NCBI RefSeq assembly: GCF_001886815.1
Contig: NZ_CP018099.1
Location: 372,001 to 436,000, forward strand
From: Caldithrix abyssi DSM 13497
Lineage (GTDB): Bacteria; Calditrichota; Calditrichia; Calditrichales; Calditrichaceae
Reading direction: 5' to 3'
DNA: 64,000 bases
The notes beneath the pieces were generated by a model. It saw only the letters and a program-made list of their open reading frames with translations, was not told where the DNA came from and made no database searches. The position numbers and the translations under genes are program-made. This document shows, piece after piece, positions 26,246 to 34,337 of this stretch (positions are counted from its first letter, which is position 1; each line of letters opens with the position of its first letter).

Positions 26246-27058
26246 TTGCAGCGCATTAACGAACGACTGAACAAACTGGAAGAAATAGTCAACGACGACA
26301 GCCCGCTGAAGACGTCCGGTCCCTGGCACGTGGGCATCGATCTGGGCACGGCCGACATCGTGCTGGTTGTAACCGACGAAGAAGGGGAGCCCCTGGCGGC
26401 CTTTATGGAATGGGCCGAAGTGGTGCGCGATGGGATCGTGGTGGATTACATCGGCGCGGTGGATATTGTCAAACGTCTGGTGCGCCAGGCAGAACAAAAG
26501 TTAGGCATCGAAATCAAACAGGCCATTACTTCATTTCCGCCGGGAACCGATCCGCGCACTTCGCGCAATGTGGTGGAAAACGCCGGATTGAAAGTGAAAG
26601 CGCTTATCGACGAGCCCTCCAGCGTGGTTCACCTGCTTAACATCACGGAAGGAGCGGTGGTGGATATCGGCGGGGGCACAACCGGCCTGTCTGTGGCCCA
26701 AAATGGCCAGATCATTTACGCCGCCGACGAGCCCACCGGCGGGCACCACGTTACCCTGACCATTGCCGGCAACCGGCGCATTTCGTTTGAAGAGGCCGAA
26801 AAGATGAAGCGCGACGCCCGCACCAACGGTTTGATGGCCGTGGTGGAGCCGGTATTTCAAAAAATGGCCGAAATCATCAAAAATCATTTACAACCGTTTT
26901 CGGTAAGCGATGTGTACCTTTCCGGCGGCACATTTTGTTTCCCGGGCATCGTGGATGTTTTTAAGCAGGAATTGCCGGACGTCAACTGGATTTTACCTTC
27001 GCAACCGTTGTTCTTAACGCCGCTGGCCATAGCGTCGTTTCGCAAAAAACAGGATTAA
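26246..27058 (+). CDS. eutJ: EutJ-like actin/Hsp70-fold protein
   Basis: 270 aa starting with TTG 26246 (CAGGAG upstream). VGIDLGTADIVLVVTDEEG is the phosphate-1 motif of the Hsp70/actin ATPase fold; DIGGGTTGLSV is phosphate-2 and YLSGGTFCFPGI the adenosine motif. GIVVDYIGAVDIVKRL and ITSFPPGTDPRTS are typical EutJ. Its role in ethanolamine-type BMC loci is not established; a chaperone or assembly role is usually proposed. The N-terminal 25 residues form an extra helix. It ends 2 bp before the PduS-like gene. Confidence 0.9.
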   Translation: MQRINERLNKLEEIVNDDSPLKTSGPWHVGIDLGTADIVLVVTDEEGEPLAAFMEWAEVVRDGIVVDYIGAVDIVKRLVRQAEQKLGIEIKQAITSFPPGTDPRTSRNVVENAGLKVKALIDEPSSVVHLLNITEGAVVDIGGGTTGLSVAQNGQIIYAADEPTGGHHVTLTIAGNRRISFEEAEKMKRDARTNGLMAVVEPVFQKMAEIIKNHLQPFSVSDVYLSGGTFCFPGIVDVFKQELPDVNWILPSQPLFLTPLAIASFRKKQD

Positions 27059-27060
27059 AG

Positions 27061-28404
27061 ATGGATCGAGCACAACTCATAGATAAAATTCGCGAAGCTG
27101 GTATTATTGGCGCTGGCGGGGCCGGCTTCCCCACTTACAAAAAACTGGACGCCAGCGTAGAACACATCATCGCCAACGGAGCAGAATGCGAACCCCTGCT
27201 TTACAAAGATCGCGAAACCATGTTGCAGGAGGGAAAGGCGCTGTTCCGCGGCCTGGAAATCATGCAGCAAATTACCGGCGCGCAAAAAGTAACCATTGCC
27301 TTAAAAGAAAAAAACCGCGATATTGCGCAAATTTACGCCGCAACCGCTCGCCAGTACGGTTTTGACTTTTTTATTTACAAAGATGTTTATCCTGCCGGCG
27401 ACGAGTACATTCTGGTTTACGAAATTACCGGCCGACGCATTCCGCCTGGTGGCATCCCGCTACAGGTGGGCGTTGTGGTGGATAATGTGGAAACCATCGT
27501 CAACATCGCGCACGCGGTGGACGACGACCGACCGGTGGTTGACAAGTTCATCAGCATTACGGGTGCCGTTAAAAAGGCCATCTCTTTGCGCGTGCCTGTT
27601 GGCACTTCCATTGCCGATTGCCTGGAACTGGCCGGCGGCGTTACGGTGGCCAACCCGGCCGTTTTAACCGGCGGGGTGATGATGGGCGGCGTTGAATTTG
27701 ACGCCAGTCTGCCGATTAGCAAAACGCTGGGCGGATTGATTGTGCTGCCCGCCGATCACTACCTTGTTAAAAAGAAAACCACACCCCGCGAAGCCTACAC
27801 GCGCATCGGTCATGGCCAGTGCGATCAGTGTTCGCTTTGTACAGAAATGTGTCCGCGCTACATCATGGGCTATCCCATCGAACCGCACAAGGTGATGCGT
27901 AATTTGCTGCTCACCGGTGAGAACAAAGAACGCGCCAGCTTGTGGGCGCAGTACTGTTGCGAGTGCAACGTTTGCACCTTAATCGCCTGTCCGGAGGGCC
28001 TGGATCCCAAGAGCATTTGCGTGGATGCCAAACAGCTTTTGCGCGAAAAGGGTCTTTCGCGCACGGAAGAAGAACTGGAATTTTTATTCAGAGATGTGCA
28101 TCCGGCGCGCGAAGGCAGAGAAGTGCCCATTCCCACGGTTTACCGGCGTTTGGGGTTAACTGAATACGATCGTCCGGCAAAATTTACGCCGCTGGACGTT
28201 CAGCCGCAGAAGGTGGTTTTGCCGTTAAATTCGCACATCGGGGCGCCGGCCGTGCCTCTTGTAAAAGTGGGCGATGCGGTGAAAAAAGGGCAGAAGATTG
28301 CCGACGTATCAAAAGATCAATTGGGCAGTCCGGTTCATGCCAGCATTGACGGACAAATTACAGCCATCGAAGAGCAGATGATTGTCATCGAAAGAGGAGT
28401 TTGA
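27061..28404 (+). CDS. PduS-like Fe-S flavoprotein (RnfC-related)
   Basis: 447 aa. The N-terminus IIGAGGAGFPTYKKLD with ANGAECEPLLYKDR is the RnfC/PduS signature for the FMN/NADH-binding Rossmann region. A SLBB-type region and two [4Fe-4S] groups follow (CDQCSLCTEMCPR and CCECNVCTLIACP). The C-terminus (VGDAVKKGQKIADVSKD, IDGQITAIEEQM) is a barrel-sandwich domain. PduS reduces cobalamin in B12-dependent BMCs or may shuttle electrons through PduT. The next gene is a PduT-like shell protein, supporting an electron path across the shell. Confidence 0.93.
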   Translation: MDRAQLIDKIREAGIIGAGGAGFPTYKKLDASVEHIIANGAECEPLLYKDRETMLQEGKALFRGLEIMQQITGAQKVTIALKEKNRDIAQIYAATARQYGFDFFIYKDVYPAGDEYILVYEITGRRIPPGGIPLQVGVVVDNVETIVNIAHAVDDDRPVVDKFISITGAVKKAISLRVPVGTSIADCLELAGGVTVANPAVLTGGVMMGGVEFDASLPISKTLGGLIVLPADHYLVKKKTTPREAYTRIGHGQCDQCSLCTEMCPRYIMGYPIEPHKVMRNLLLTGENKERASLWAQYCCECNVCTLIACPEGLDPKSICVDAKQLLREKGLSRTEEELEFLFRDVHPAREGREVPIPTVYRRLGLTEYDRPAKFTPLDVQPQKVVLPLNSHIGAPAVPLVKVGDAVKKGQKIADVSKDQLGSPVHASIDGQITAIEEQMIVIERGV

Positions 28405-28406
28405 AG

Positions 28407-28958
28407 ATGAAAGGCGCAGCCATTGGAATTGTAGAAACTTCATCCATTGCCAAAGGCTACGAAGTGGCGGATGCCGTTTTAAAAAGAGCCGACGTCGAAA
28501 TCGTCGTTAACCGCACCATTTGTCCGGGTAAGTACATGGTACTGATCAGCGGCGACGTGGACGCCGTTAATGCCAGCATCGAAACCGGCGTAAAGATCGG
28601 CGCGCATACGGTGGTTGATTACTTCATCATTCCCAATGTTCATCCGGAGGTCTTTCCGGCCATCAGTGGGGTAACGCATTTACCGGAAATCAAAGCGCTG
28701 GGCGTGATCGAGGGTTTTTCGGTGGCTTCGGTCATCGAAGCGGCCGATGCGGCGGTAAAAGCGGCCGATGTACAGTTAATCACAGTGCATCTGGCGATGG
28801 CCATAGGCGGCAAAGGATTTGTCAGCCTGACCGGCGAGGTGGGCGATGTGGAAGCCGCCGTTGCCGCAGGCGCCGCCGTCATCGAAAGTAAGGGACTGTT
28901 AGTGGAAAAGATCGTTATCCCCTCCCCGCGCAAAGAGATTATCGACGAATTTATCTAA
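28407..28958 (+). CDS. PduT-like tandem BMC (BMC-T) shell protein
   Basis: 183 aa with two BMC domains (about 1-90 and 97-183; GIVETSSIAKGYEVADAVLK and GVIEGFSVASVIEAADAAVK). Cys39 in NRTICPGKY matches the position of the pore cysteine of PduT (Cys38) that binds a [4Fe-4S] cluster at the trimer axis. ATG 28407 follows AGAGGAG; a TTG at 28401 is possible but overlaps the preceding stop. It would carry electrons between lumen enzymes and the PduS-like protein. Last gene of the operon. Confidence 0.92.
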   Translation: MKGAAIGIVETSSIAKGYEVADAVLKRADVEIVVNRTICPGKYMVLISGDVDAVNASIETGVKIGAHTVVDYFIIPNVHPEVFPAISGVTHLPEIKALGVIEGFSVASVIEAADAAVKAADVQLITVHLAMAIGGKGFVSLTGEVGDVEAAVAAGAAVIESKGLLVEKIVIPSPRKEIIDEFI

Positions 28959-28969
28959 GACAGCGCAGC

Positions 28970-29056
28970 AGCAACCAAAAGCAACCGCAACGTGCGCAAA
29001 GTAATTTTCCCGCAGATTACGCCAATCATCGCAGAAAAAGATTAAACAAATTATTC
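28970..29056 (+). repeat. AT-rich dispersed repeat, copy near 29.0 kb
   Basis: Core CGTGCGCAAAGTAATTTTCC, then CGCAGATTACGCCAATCATC and GCAGAAAAAGATTAAACAAA. Near-identical copies are at 14291-14376, 18858-18957, 31060-31141 and, inverted, 63616-63700. A diverged relative may be at 43060-43140. Confidence 0.75.
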
Positions 29057-29184
29057 AGAAACCAAAGTTCAGCGAATCGGCGCTCTAATTCGGGCACAGC
29101 CTCCCGCTCCGCGTGATAATTTTTAACTCTATTACAGCTTAGCCACAACCAAAAACATTCCCGCAGGAATTTAAGTAATTGTAA

Positions 29185-29284
29185 GGGCGAAGGATTTCCA
29201 TCCCTACTTTATCCAGAGCGCTTTTTTTATATGACTAAAGTTAATGCTTACCAGCGCTGAATTGTTCTTGGAAATCCTTCGCCC
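29185..29284. repeat. MITE-like 100-bp inverted-repeat element, copy 1
   Basis: Perfect 15-bp terminal inverted repeats GGGCGAAGGATTTCC / GGAAATCCTTCGCCC, with an inner pair AGAGCGCT / AGCGCTGA. No coding capacity. An almost identical copy is at 33141-33238 and a truncated inverted one at about 59206-59254. Confidence 0.7.
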
Positions 29285-29344
29285 CTGCATAAACGGTGGT
29301 AAGAATTCACCACATTACAGAAACAAATTTGTAATGACGGGCCG

Positions 29345-29930
29345 GCGACCATTCAACTAACTCTTCAACTCTTACACTCTTATACTCTTACACTTTTTCT
29401 GCCCAACGGTGGAAGGCATTGCCCGAAATAGCCCTCACCCCCTCGACTCCCCCTCTCCCAGAATAAAAGTCTGGGAGAGGGGGAAGCTCTGAACGTGGAG
29501 AGTTGCCTCCAACGGTGGCAGAAATTCACCATATTACAGAAACAAATTTGTTATGACCGGACAGCGACTATTCAACTAACTCTTCAACTCTTACACTCTT
29601 ACACTCTTACACTTTTTCTGCCCAACGGTGTAAGGCATTGCCCGAAATAGCCCTCACCTCCTCGATTCCCTTCTTCCTGAATAAAAGTCTGGGAGAGGGG
29701 GAAGCTCTGAACGTGGAGAGTTGCCTCCAACGGTGGCAGAAATTCACCACATTACAGAAACAAATTTGTTATGACCGGACAGCGACTATTCAACTAACTC
29801 TTCAACTCTTACACTCTTATACTCTTACACTTTTTCTGCCCACGGTGGAAGGCATTGCCCGAAATAGCCCTCACCTCATCGATTCCCTTCTCCCATAATA
29901 AACGTCAGGGAGAGAGGGTGACAGCAGATC
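29345..29930 (+). repeat. Tandem repeat array, period about 219 bp
   Basis: Units begin near 29345, 29564 and 29782 (spacing 219 and 218 bp); the third is truncated. Each unit has T/C-rich CTCTTACACTCTTA stretches, AACGGTGGAAGGCATTGCCC and a palindrome CCCCTCTCCCAGA...TCTGGGAGAGGGG. A further dispersed copy lies at about 33296-33500. Unit divergence is low, so the array is recent. Confidence 0.8.
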
Positions 29931-30151
29931 GAATTCACGCTCAGCGGTCTTTATTTAACACTGATGGTATTCCAATCGCTGCGTCATAATAGGCTGATGA
30001 CTCTTCGCACCTACAACCATGGTTGACACTCATCCTGCCTGCATAGGATTCGCAATGATAAAACGTTAACTATTCAACCATACAACCAATCAACTAATCA
30101 ACCATTCAACTAATCCAGCCATGTCGGGATAGATGCTTCGAAGGAAGTATC

Positions 30152-30955
30152 CTATTTTTCTTCCTCTTTTTTTAATTCGTAGGGCAAAATATAAATGGAA
30201 TTGGTGAACGGATTGATATCGATGTAAACATTCACCCCATAAACGTGCTGAATTAAATTAAACTGCAGCACTTCGGGCGGTGGCCCTGACTTCAATATGC
30301 GTCCTTCATTCAACAAAAATAAACGATCGCAAAACTGAGCGGCCAGATTGACTTCGTGCGTGACCAGCGCCACGGTTTTTTTCTCATCAGCGCTTAAACG
30401 TTTCAACAATTGTAAAATGGCGATCTGGTGTTTTAAATCCAGCGAAGAAGTCGGTTCATCCAGTAGTAAGATGGGCGTGTTTTGCGCCAGCACGCTGGCA
30501 ATAATGGCTCGTTGCTTTTCGCCGCCGCTTAAAGATGAAAACATACGCCGCTCCAGGCCGAGCAAATCGGTTAAGGCAAGCGCCTTTTGCACAAACGGCT
30601 CGCCTTCCGGGTCGCCCCCGATGATGCCCGTAAAGTAAGGGTAACGCCCCATTTCGACCACCTGGCGTACGGTAAAAGGAAAGGTTAAATCCACGCTTTG
30701 CGGTACGTAACCGATTTTTTGGGCAATAGCCTTGCGCTTCCAGTTTTTTAAACGTTTGCCAAACAAAAGGTAAAGGCCATCGTCAGGCGGATAAAGGGCG
30801 GCCATTACTTTGAGCAGGGTTGATTTACCCACGCCGTTTGGCCCGATGATGCCCACAAACTCGCCGGCTTTGATTTCCAGATCAAGACCTTTCAGAACTG
30901 TTTTGTCCCGATAGGCAAAGCTCACCTTTTGCAGACGAATGGCTACGTCATCCAT
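30152..30955 (-). CDS. ABC transporter ATPase (FecE/BtuD-like, iron-siderophore or cobalamin)
   Basis: 267 aa. Walker A GPNGVGKST, Q-loop GYVPQSVDL, signature LSGGEKQRA, Walker B ILLLDEPTSSLD and H-loop VTHEVN are all intact. PFTVRQVVEMGRYPYF is characteristic of FecE/BtuD/HmuV-type ATPases for metal chelates and B12. No permease or binding-protein gene is adjacent; on one side are repeats and on the other an IS element. It is either an orphan component or its partners are elsewhere. The cobalamin-using ribonucleotide reductase and BMC nearby make B12 a reasonable guess, nothing more. Confidence 0.9.
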   Translation of the reverse strand: MDDVAIRLQKVSFAYRDKTVLKGLDLEIKAGEFVGIIGPNGVGKSTLLKVMAALYPPDDGLYLLFGKRLKNWKRKAIAQKIGYVPQSVDLTFPFTVRQVVEMGRYPYFTGIIGGDPEGEPFVQKALALTDLLGLERRMFSSLSGGEKQRAIIASVLAQNTPILLLDEPTSSLDLKHQIAILQLLKRLSADEKKTVALVTHEVNLAAQFCDRLFLLNEGRILKSGPPPEVLQFNLIQHVYGVNVYIDINPFTNSIYILPYELKKEEEK

Positions 30956-31240
30956 GGAATTCCTGCCTTAAATGATTTTTCAGGAACAACTTACTATTTT
31001 TTAACGGTTAAATGCAACAATTGATTTGAATGAAGAAACAGGTCTAACCTAAGGCAGCATGGCAGCAACTAAAATCAACCGCAACGTGCGCAAAGTAATT
31101 TTCCCGCAGATTACGCCAATCATCGCAGAAAATGATTTAACATTTAAGACAAAAGCTAAATAAAACCGGCGCAATTTACGCCCCTTGGGGCTGGGGGATG
31201 AGTTTTAAAAGCAGCACAAAAATTTTCAAATCCCACCCGG
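30956..31240. repeat. Intergenic repeats upstream of IS copy 1
   Basis: 31060-31141 is a copy of the AT-rich dispersed repeat. 31211-31240 is the left half of a palindromic REP-like element (AAAATTTTCAAATCCCACCC) that the IS interrupts. No gene is seen. Confidence 0.6.
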
Positions 31241-32947
31241 GAGGCTGTTGCAAATTCAGTTTGAGTAAAATTCAAAAAATTTGTAAATTCTGGGCGACAG
31301 ATAAAACAAGTAATAACAAAGGAATTCCATGAGTTTTATTACTTATAATCGCTCACAAATGAATCTCTTTGGCTATAGTGTGGAAGATTTTGCCAGAGAC
31401 GATCCAAAGAGTCGATTTGTAGTGGAGTTGGTTTCGCGCCTTGATTTAAGTGCACTTTATTCCCGTTATAGTTCACAAGGCGGTGATTCTTATGCCCCAG
31501 ACATGATGCTTGCCTTATGGTTTTATGCTTATAGTAACGGCATTACCAGCACCCGTAAGCTGGAGGAATTGTGTAAATATGATACGCGCTACATTTATAT
31601 CACTGGGAATCAGCATCCGGATCATAGTACATTAAGTCGTTTTCGCAAGGCACATTTGGATTTATTAGACCAATATTTTGTAGAGATACTTTTAATTGCC
31701 CAGGCCGAAGGCATAAGTAGTTTCAACCAGATAGCCATAGATGGCACGAAAATCAAAGCGCACAGCAGTAAGCGTCATGGCTACACTGAGGATCAATTAG
31801 ACAAACGTATAGAGAAGTTAAGAGCAGAGATCAAGCAATACATGCAGCGCTGTAATTTTGTAGAACAGGGGGCCACGGATGAATTAGATTTAGAAACTCT
31901 TCGAGCGGAGAAAGAACGGCTTGAGCGCTTAGAGAAAGAGATATTAGAACGTAAAGCCCAATTGAAAGAGCGTAAGAAACAGCTCAAATCAGAACACCGT
32001 TCAAGACATCAAATAAATGTAAAAGAGCCGGATGCCCGCATGATGCCTTCGGTGGATGGACCGGGCTATAACGCACAATTAGGCGTAGATATGTCCAGTC
32101 ATTTAATAGTAGCTCATGAAGTCGTAAGCCAGCCCAACGACCAGGGTCAATTCATACCGATTCAAGAACAAGTAGAGAAGAATCTTGGTTCAGATGATAA
32201 GCGATCTTACACGGCCGATTCCGGTTATCACAATAGCACAGACCTAAAAGAATTGGAAGAAAAGCAGATTGATGCCGTAATAGCCGATCCCCAGTTATCC
32301 AATCGTTCGATAAAGGAGACACCAACCTCCAAGGAAGAATTGCAAAAAGAAGAAAGAAAACTAAAACGAAGTGATTTTGTGTATCATGAACAGGGAGATT
32401 ACTATGAATGTCCGACGGGTAAGAAGCTTTTTCCAGTTGAGAGAAATAGCGAACGGATCGTATATCGTTCCAATGATTGTCAGGACTGTCCCTTAATTAA
32501 TTTATGTATTTCCAGTAAAAAGAAAGTTAAGCAAATCCATCGTTCAGTTAATGAGAGTTATTGCGAACGTATGGCGAAAAAGTTACAAACTTCAGCGGCG
32601 CAGGAACGACTAAAGAAGCGTTCGGTGACAGTTGAACCTGTTTTTGGTAACTTGAAGCATAATTTAGGCTATCGTGGATTTTCCTTATCTGGTCTTAATA
32701 ATGTTCGTAGTGAATTTACGTTAATGTGTATTGGGCATAATATTAATGTTCTATTTAAAAATATGTTAGGGAAACGTTTAGCAGCGTTTATAACAGCATC
32801 ACAAGAAAAAGATGATCTATTAATTTTATTTTCAAAGAATATTTTGGCGTTTTTAATTCTATATTTTGCCCAACGCTTAAGAATGAGAAAAAATTATCAA
32901 TATCGGAGAATATAAGCATTAATTCCTCCCCCCCATGCAACAGCCTC
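31241..32947 (+). mobile_element. IS1182-like insertion sequence, copy 1
   Basis: 1707 bp bounded by 12-bp terminal inverted repeats GAGGCTGTTGCA / TGCAACAGCCTC. A 4-bp target duplication CCGG flanks it (31237-31240 and 32948-32951). One transposase gene fills it. It splits a palindrome TCCCACC-CGG-GCGGGA, rejoinable from the flanks. An inverted second copy of the same length lies at 59291-60997. Confidence 0.92.
31329..32915 (+). CDS. IS1182-family transposase
   Basis: 528 aa. The N-terminal DUF772-type region (SRFVVELVSRLDLSALYSRY, APDMMLALWFYAYSNGI, DHSTLSRFRKAH) and DDE-type core (IDGTKIKAHSS, YTADSGYHNSTDLKELEEK, VEPVFGNLKHNLGYRGFS) are typical of the IS1182 group. A coiled-coil insertion rich in Lys/Glu (about 155-225) and a Cys cluster (CPTGKKLF...CQDCPLINLC) are present. 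GGAATTCC precedes ATG; the ribosome site is AAAGGA. The protein is identical to the copy at 59323-60909, so the gene is probably active or was recently so. Confidence 0.95.
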   Translation: MSFITYNRSQMNLFGYSVEDFARDDPKSRFVVELVSRLDLSALYSRYSSQGGDSYAPDMMLALWFYAYSNGITSTRKLEELCKYDTRYIYITGNQHPDHSTLSRFRKAHLDLLDQYFVEILLIAQAEGISSFNQIAIDGTKIKAHSSKRHGYTEDQLDKRIEKLRAEIKQYMQRCNFVEQGATDELDLETLRAEKERLERLEKEILERKAQLKERKKQLKSEHRSRHQINVKEPDARMMPSVDGPGYNAQLGVDMSSHLIVAHEVVSQPNDQGQFIPIQEQVEKNLGSDDKRSYTADSGYHNSTDLKELEEKQIDAVIADPQLSNRSIKETPTSKEELQKEERKLKRSDFVYHEQGDYYECPTGKKLFPVERNSERIVYRSNDCQDCPLINLCISSKKKVKQIHRSVNESYCERMAKKLQTSAAQERLKKRSVTVEPVFGNLKHNLGYRGFSLSGLNNVRSEFTLMCIGHNINVLFKNMLGKRLAAFITASQEKDDLLILFSKNILAFLILYFAQRLRMRKNYQYRRI

Positions 32948-33140
32948 CCGGGCGGGACAGGATCCTTCAGAGGAAGTATCCTAATGCAGCATGGCCGCAA
33001 CTAAAAAAAAATTCGCAGGGATTTGAGCCACCACAGAGAGCTAAGAGACGTCACAAAGGGCGCAATGAATATTTTAAATTACCCTTGCTCGCTCGATCCT
33101 CACTACCAGACAAAAGATCAGGAATAACCGTACTTGTAAA

Positions 33141-33238
33141 GGCGAAGGATTTCCATCCCTACTTTATCCAGAGCGCTTTTTTTATATGACTAAAGTTAAT
33201 GCTTACCAGCGCTGAATTGTTCTTGGAAATCCTTCGCC
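33141..33238. repeat. MITE-like inverted-repeat element, copy 2
   Basis: Arms GGCGAAGGATTTCC / GGAAATCCTTCGCC; the interior is essentially the same as 29185-29284. Confidence 0.7.
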
Positions 33239-33642
33239 CCTGCATAAACAGTGGCAGAAATTCTCCACATTACAGAAACAAATTTGTAATGACCGGACAG
33301 CGATTACTCAACTAACTCTTCAACTCTAATACTCTTACACTTTTTCTGCCCAACGGTGGAAGGCATTGCCCGAAATAGCCCTCACCCCCTCGACTCCCCC
33401 TCTCCCAGAATAAAAGTCTGGGAGAGGGGGAAGCTCTGAACGTGGAGAGTTGCTTCCAGCGGTGGCAGAAATTCTCCACATTACAGAAATAAATTTGTAA
33501 TGACAGGACAGTGGCTATTCAACCATTCAACTAATTAACCATTAAACCAATCCCGCCATGTCGGGACAGATGCTACAAAGGAAGTACTCTAACAAAGGGG
33601 CATAGTAATGAATGACAGGAATTATTTTGCTTGTAAGAACAA

Positions 33643-33671
33643 AAGCCCCGATCAAACTCTGACCGGGGCTT
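33643..33671 (-). terminator. Terminator of ribonucleotide reductase operon
   Basis: Minus-strand stem AAGCCCCGG / CCGGGGCTT-like (AAGCCCCG / CGGGGCTT with 12-nt loop) followed by TTTGTTCTT, just after the stop at 33691. Confidence 0.75.
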
Positions 33672-33690
33672 GCGGATCATATTTTTTTAA

Positions 33691-34314
33691 TTAGTGATCG
33701 CATTTGCTGTAGGTACATTCCGGGTTTACGCAGGTTAAGCAGCCATTTTCCATTTTCACACTTTTTTGATTGCATTCCGGACAGATAAAATACTCGCTGT
33801 TGGTCTCCGTTTTAGGCTCCGAATCGGGATTCAGCGCTCTGTTGACTTCCGGCATGATCAAATCCGGTTCTTCATCTTCTTCGTTCATGCAGCCGATTTC
33901 ACGGAAAAAGCGTTCGATGACGTCGGCGATTTCGGAATAAAAGGAGTGGATGTATTTGCCGTTTTTGTGGTAGCCGCCGTTCGGATCGTGAATGCTGCTT
34001 AATTCTTCAAGAATAAAAACCGGATTGGCCGATTTACGAAAGATGGCCGAAATTAAGCGTGTTAAAACGGCGTACTCCGCGTTTTTGGTAAGGTCTTTAC
34101 TGTTGATAAAAATTTCAATCGGCCGGTTTTTGCCGTTTTGCGTAATATAGCCTAAGGTGATGTACACGCTGTGCTTTACAAATCCGCTGCGCAGGCGGTA
34201 CACTTTGGCGTTTACCACATCCGGTCTTTCAAGAATATGATCGGTTATGTTATCTAAGGGTTCTTCGTGTTTTAGTTCTTTAATCTCAAAATTTTGATCT
34301 TTTATCCTGATCAT
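33691..34314 (-). CDS. Class II ribonucleotide reductase accessory subunit (TSCPD/NrdJb-like)
   Basis: 207 aa. The central part (GYITQNGKNRPIEIFINSKD, YAVLTRLISAIFRKS, LEELSSIHDPNGGYHKNGKY) is the TSCPD domain that usually forms the C-terminal part of B12-dependent ribonucleotide reductase. The end is a zinc-ribbon tail CPECNQKSVKMENGCLTC with CTYSKCDH; terminal cysteines usually re-reduce the active site. It starts 23 bp after the catalytic gene with GGGGG upstream, so the enzyme is encoded in two parts, like the NrdJa/NrdJb split known in Pseudomonas aeruginosa. Confidence 0.88.
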   Translation of the reverse strand: MIRIKDQNFEIKELKHEEPLDNITDHILERPDVVNAKVYRLRSGFVKHSVYITLGYITQNGKNRPIEIFINSKDLTKNAEYAVLTRLISAIFRKSANPVFILEELSSIHDPNGGYHKNGKYIHSFYSEIADVIERFFREIGCMNEEDEEPDLIMPEVNRALNPDSEPKTETNSEYFICPECNQKSVKMENGCLTCVNPECTYSKCDH

Positions 34315-34337
34315 AATGCCCCCGCATGTCCTGTTTT

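Larger units (their letters stand above)
28959..30151. repeat. Repeat-rich gene-free region after BMC operon
   Basis: No credible gene in about 1.2 kb. It holds the AT-rich dispersed repeat (28970-29056), a MITE-like inverted repeat (29185-29284), a tandem array (29345-29930) and at 30115-30150 a degenerate REP-like end (CATGTCGGGATAGATGC...AGGAAGTATCCT). The frame at 29638-29898 lies inside the tandem array. Confidence 0.7.
32948..33690. repeat. Repeat-rich gene-free region
   Basis: Contains the right half of the REP-like element (32948-32985, ending AGGAAGTATCCTAA), the MITE-like copy (33141-33238), a copy of the 219-bp unit (about 33296-33500) and another REP-like end (33551-33590). No gene. 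Confidence 0.65.

Noticed and set aside
29638-29898. 86-aa frame in the tandem array
   Set aside because: Translation of repeat sequence; it is not kept between the units.
29345-29930. CRISPR array
   Set aside because: Units are about 219 bp and repeat as a whole; there is no short repeat/variable spacer pattern and no cas gene nearby.
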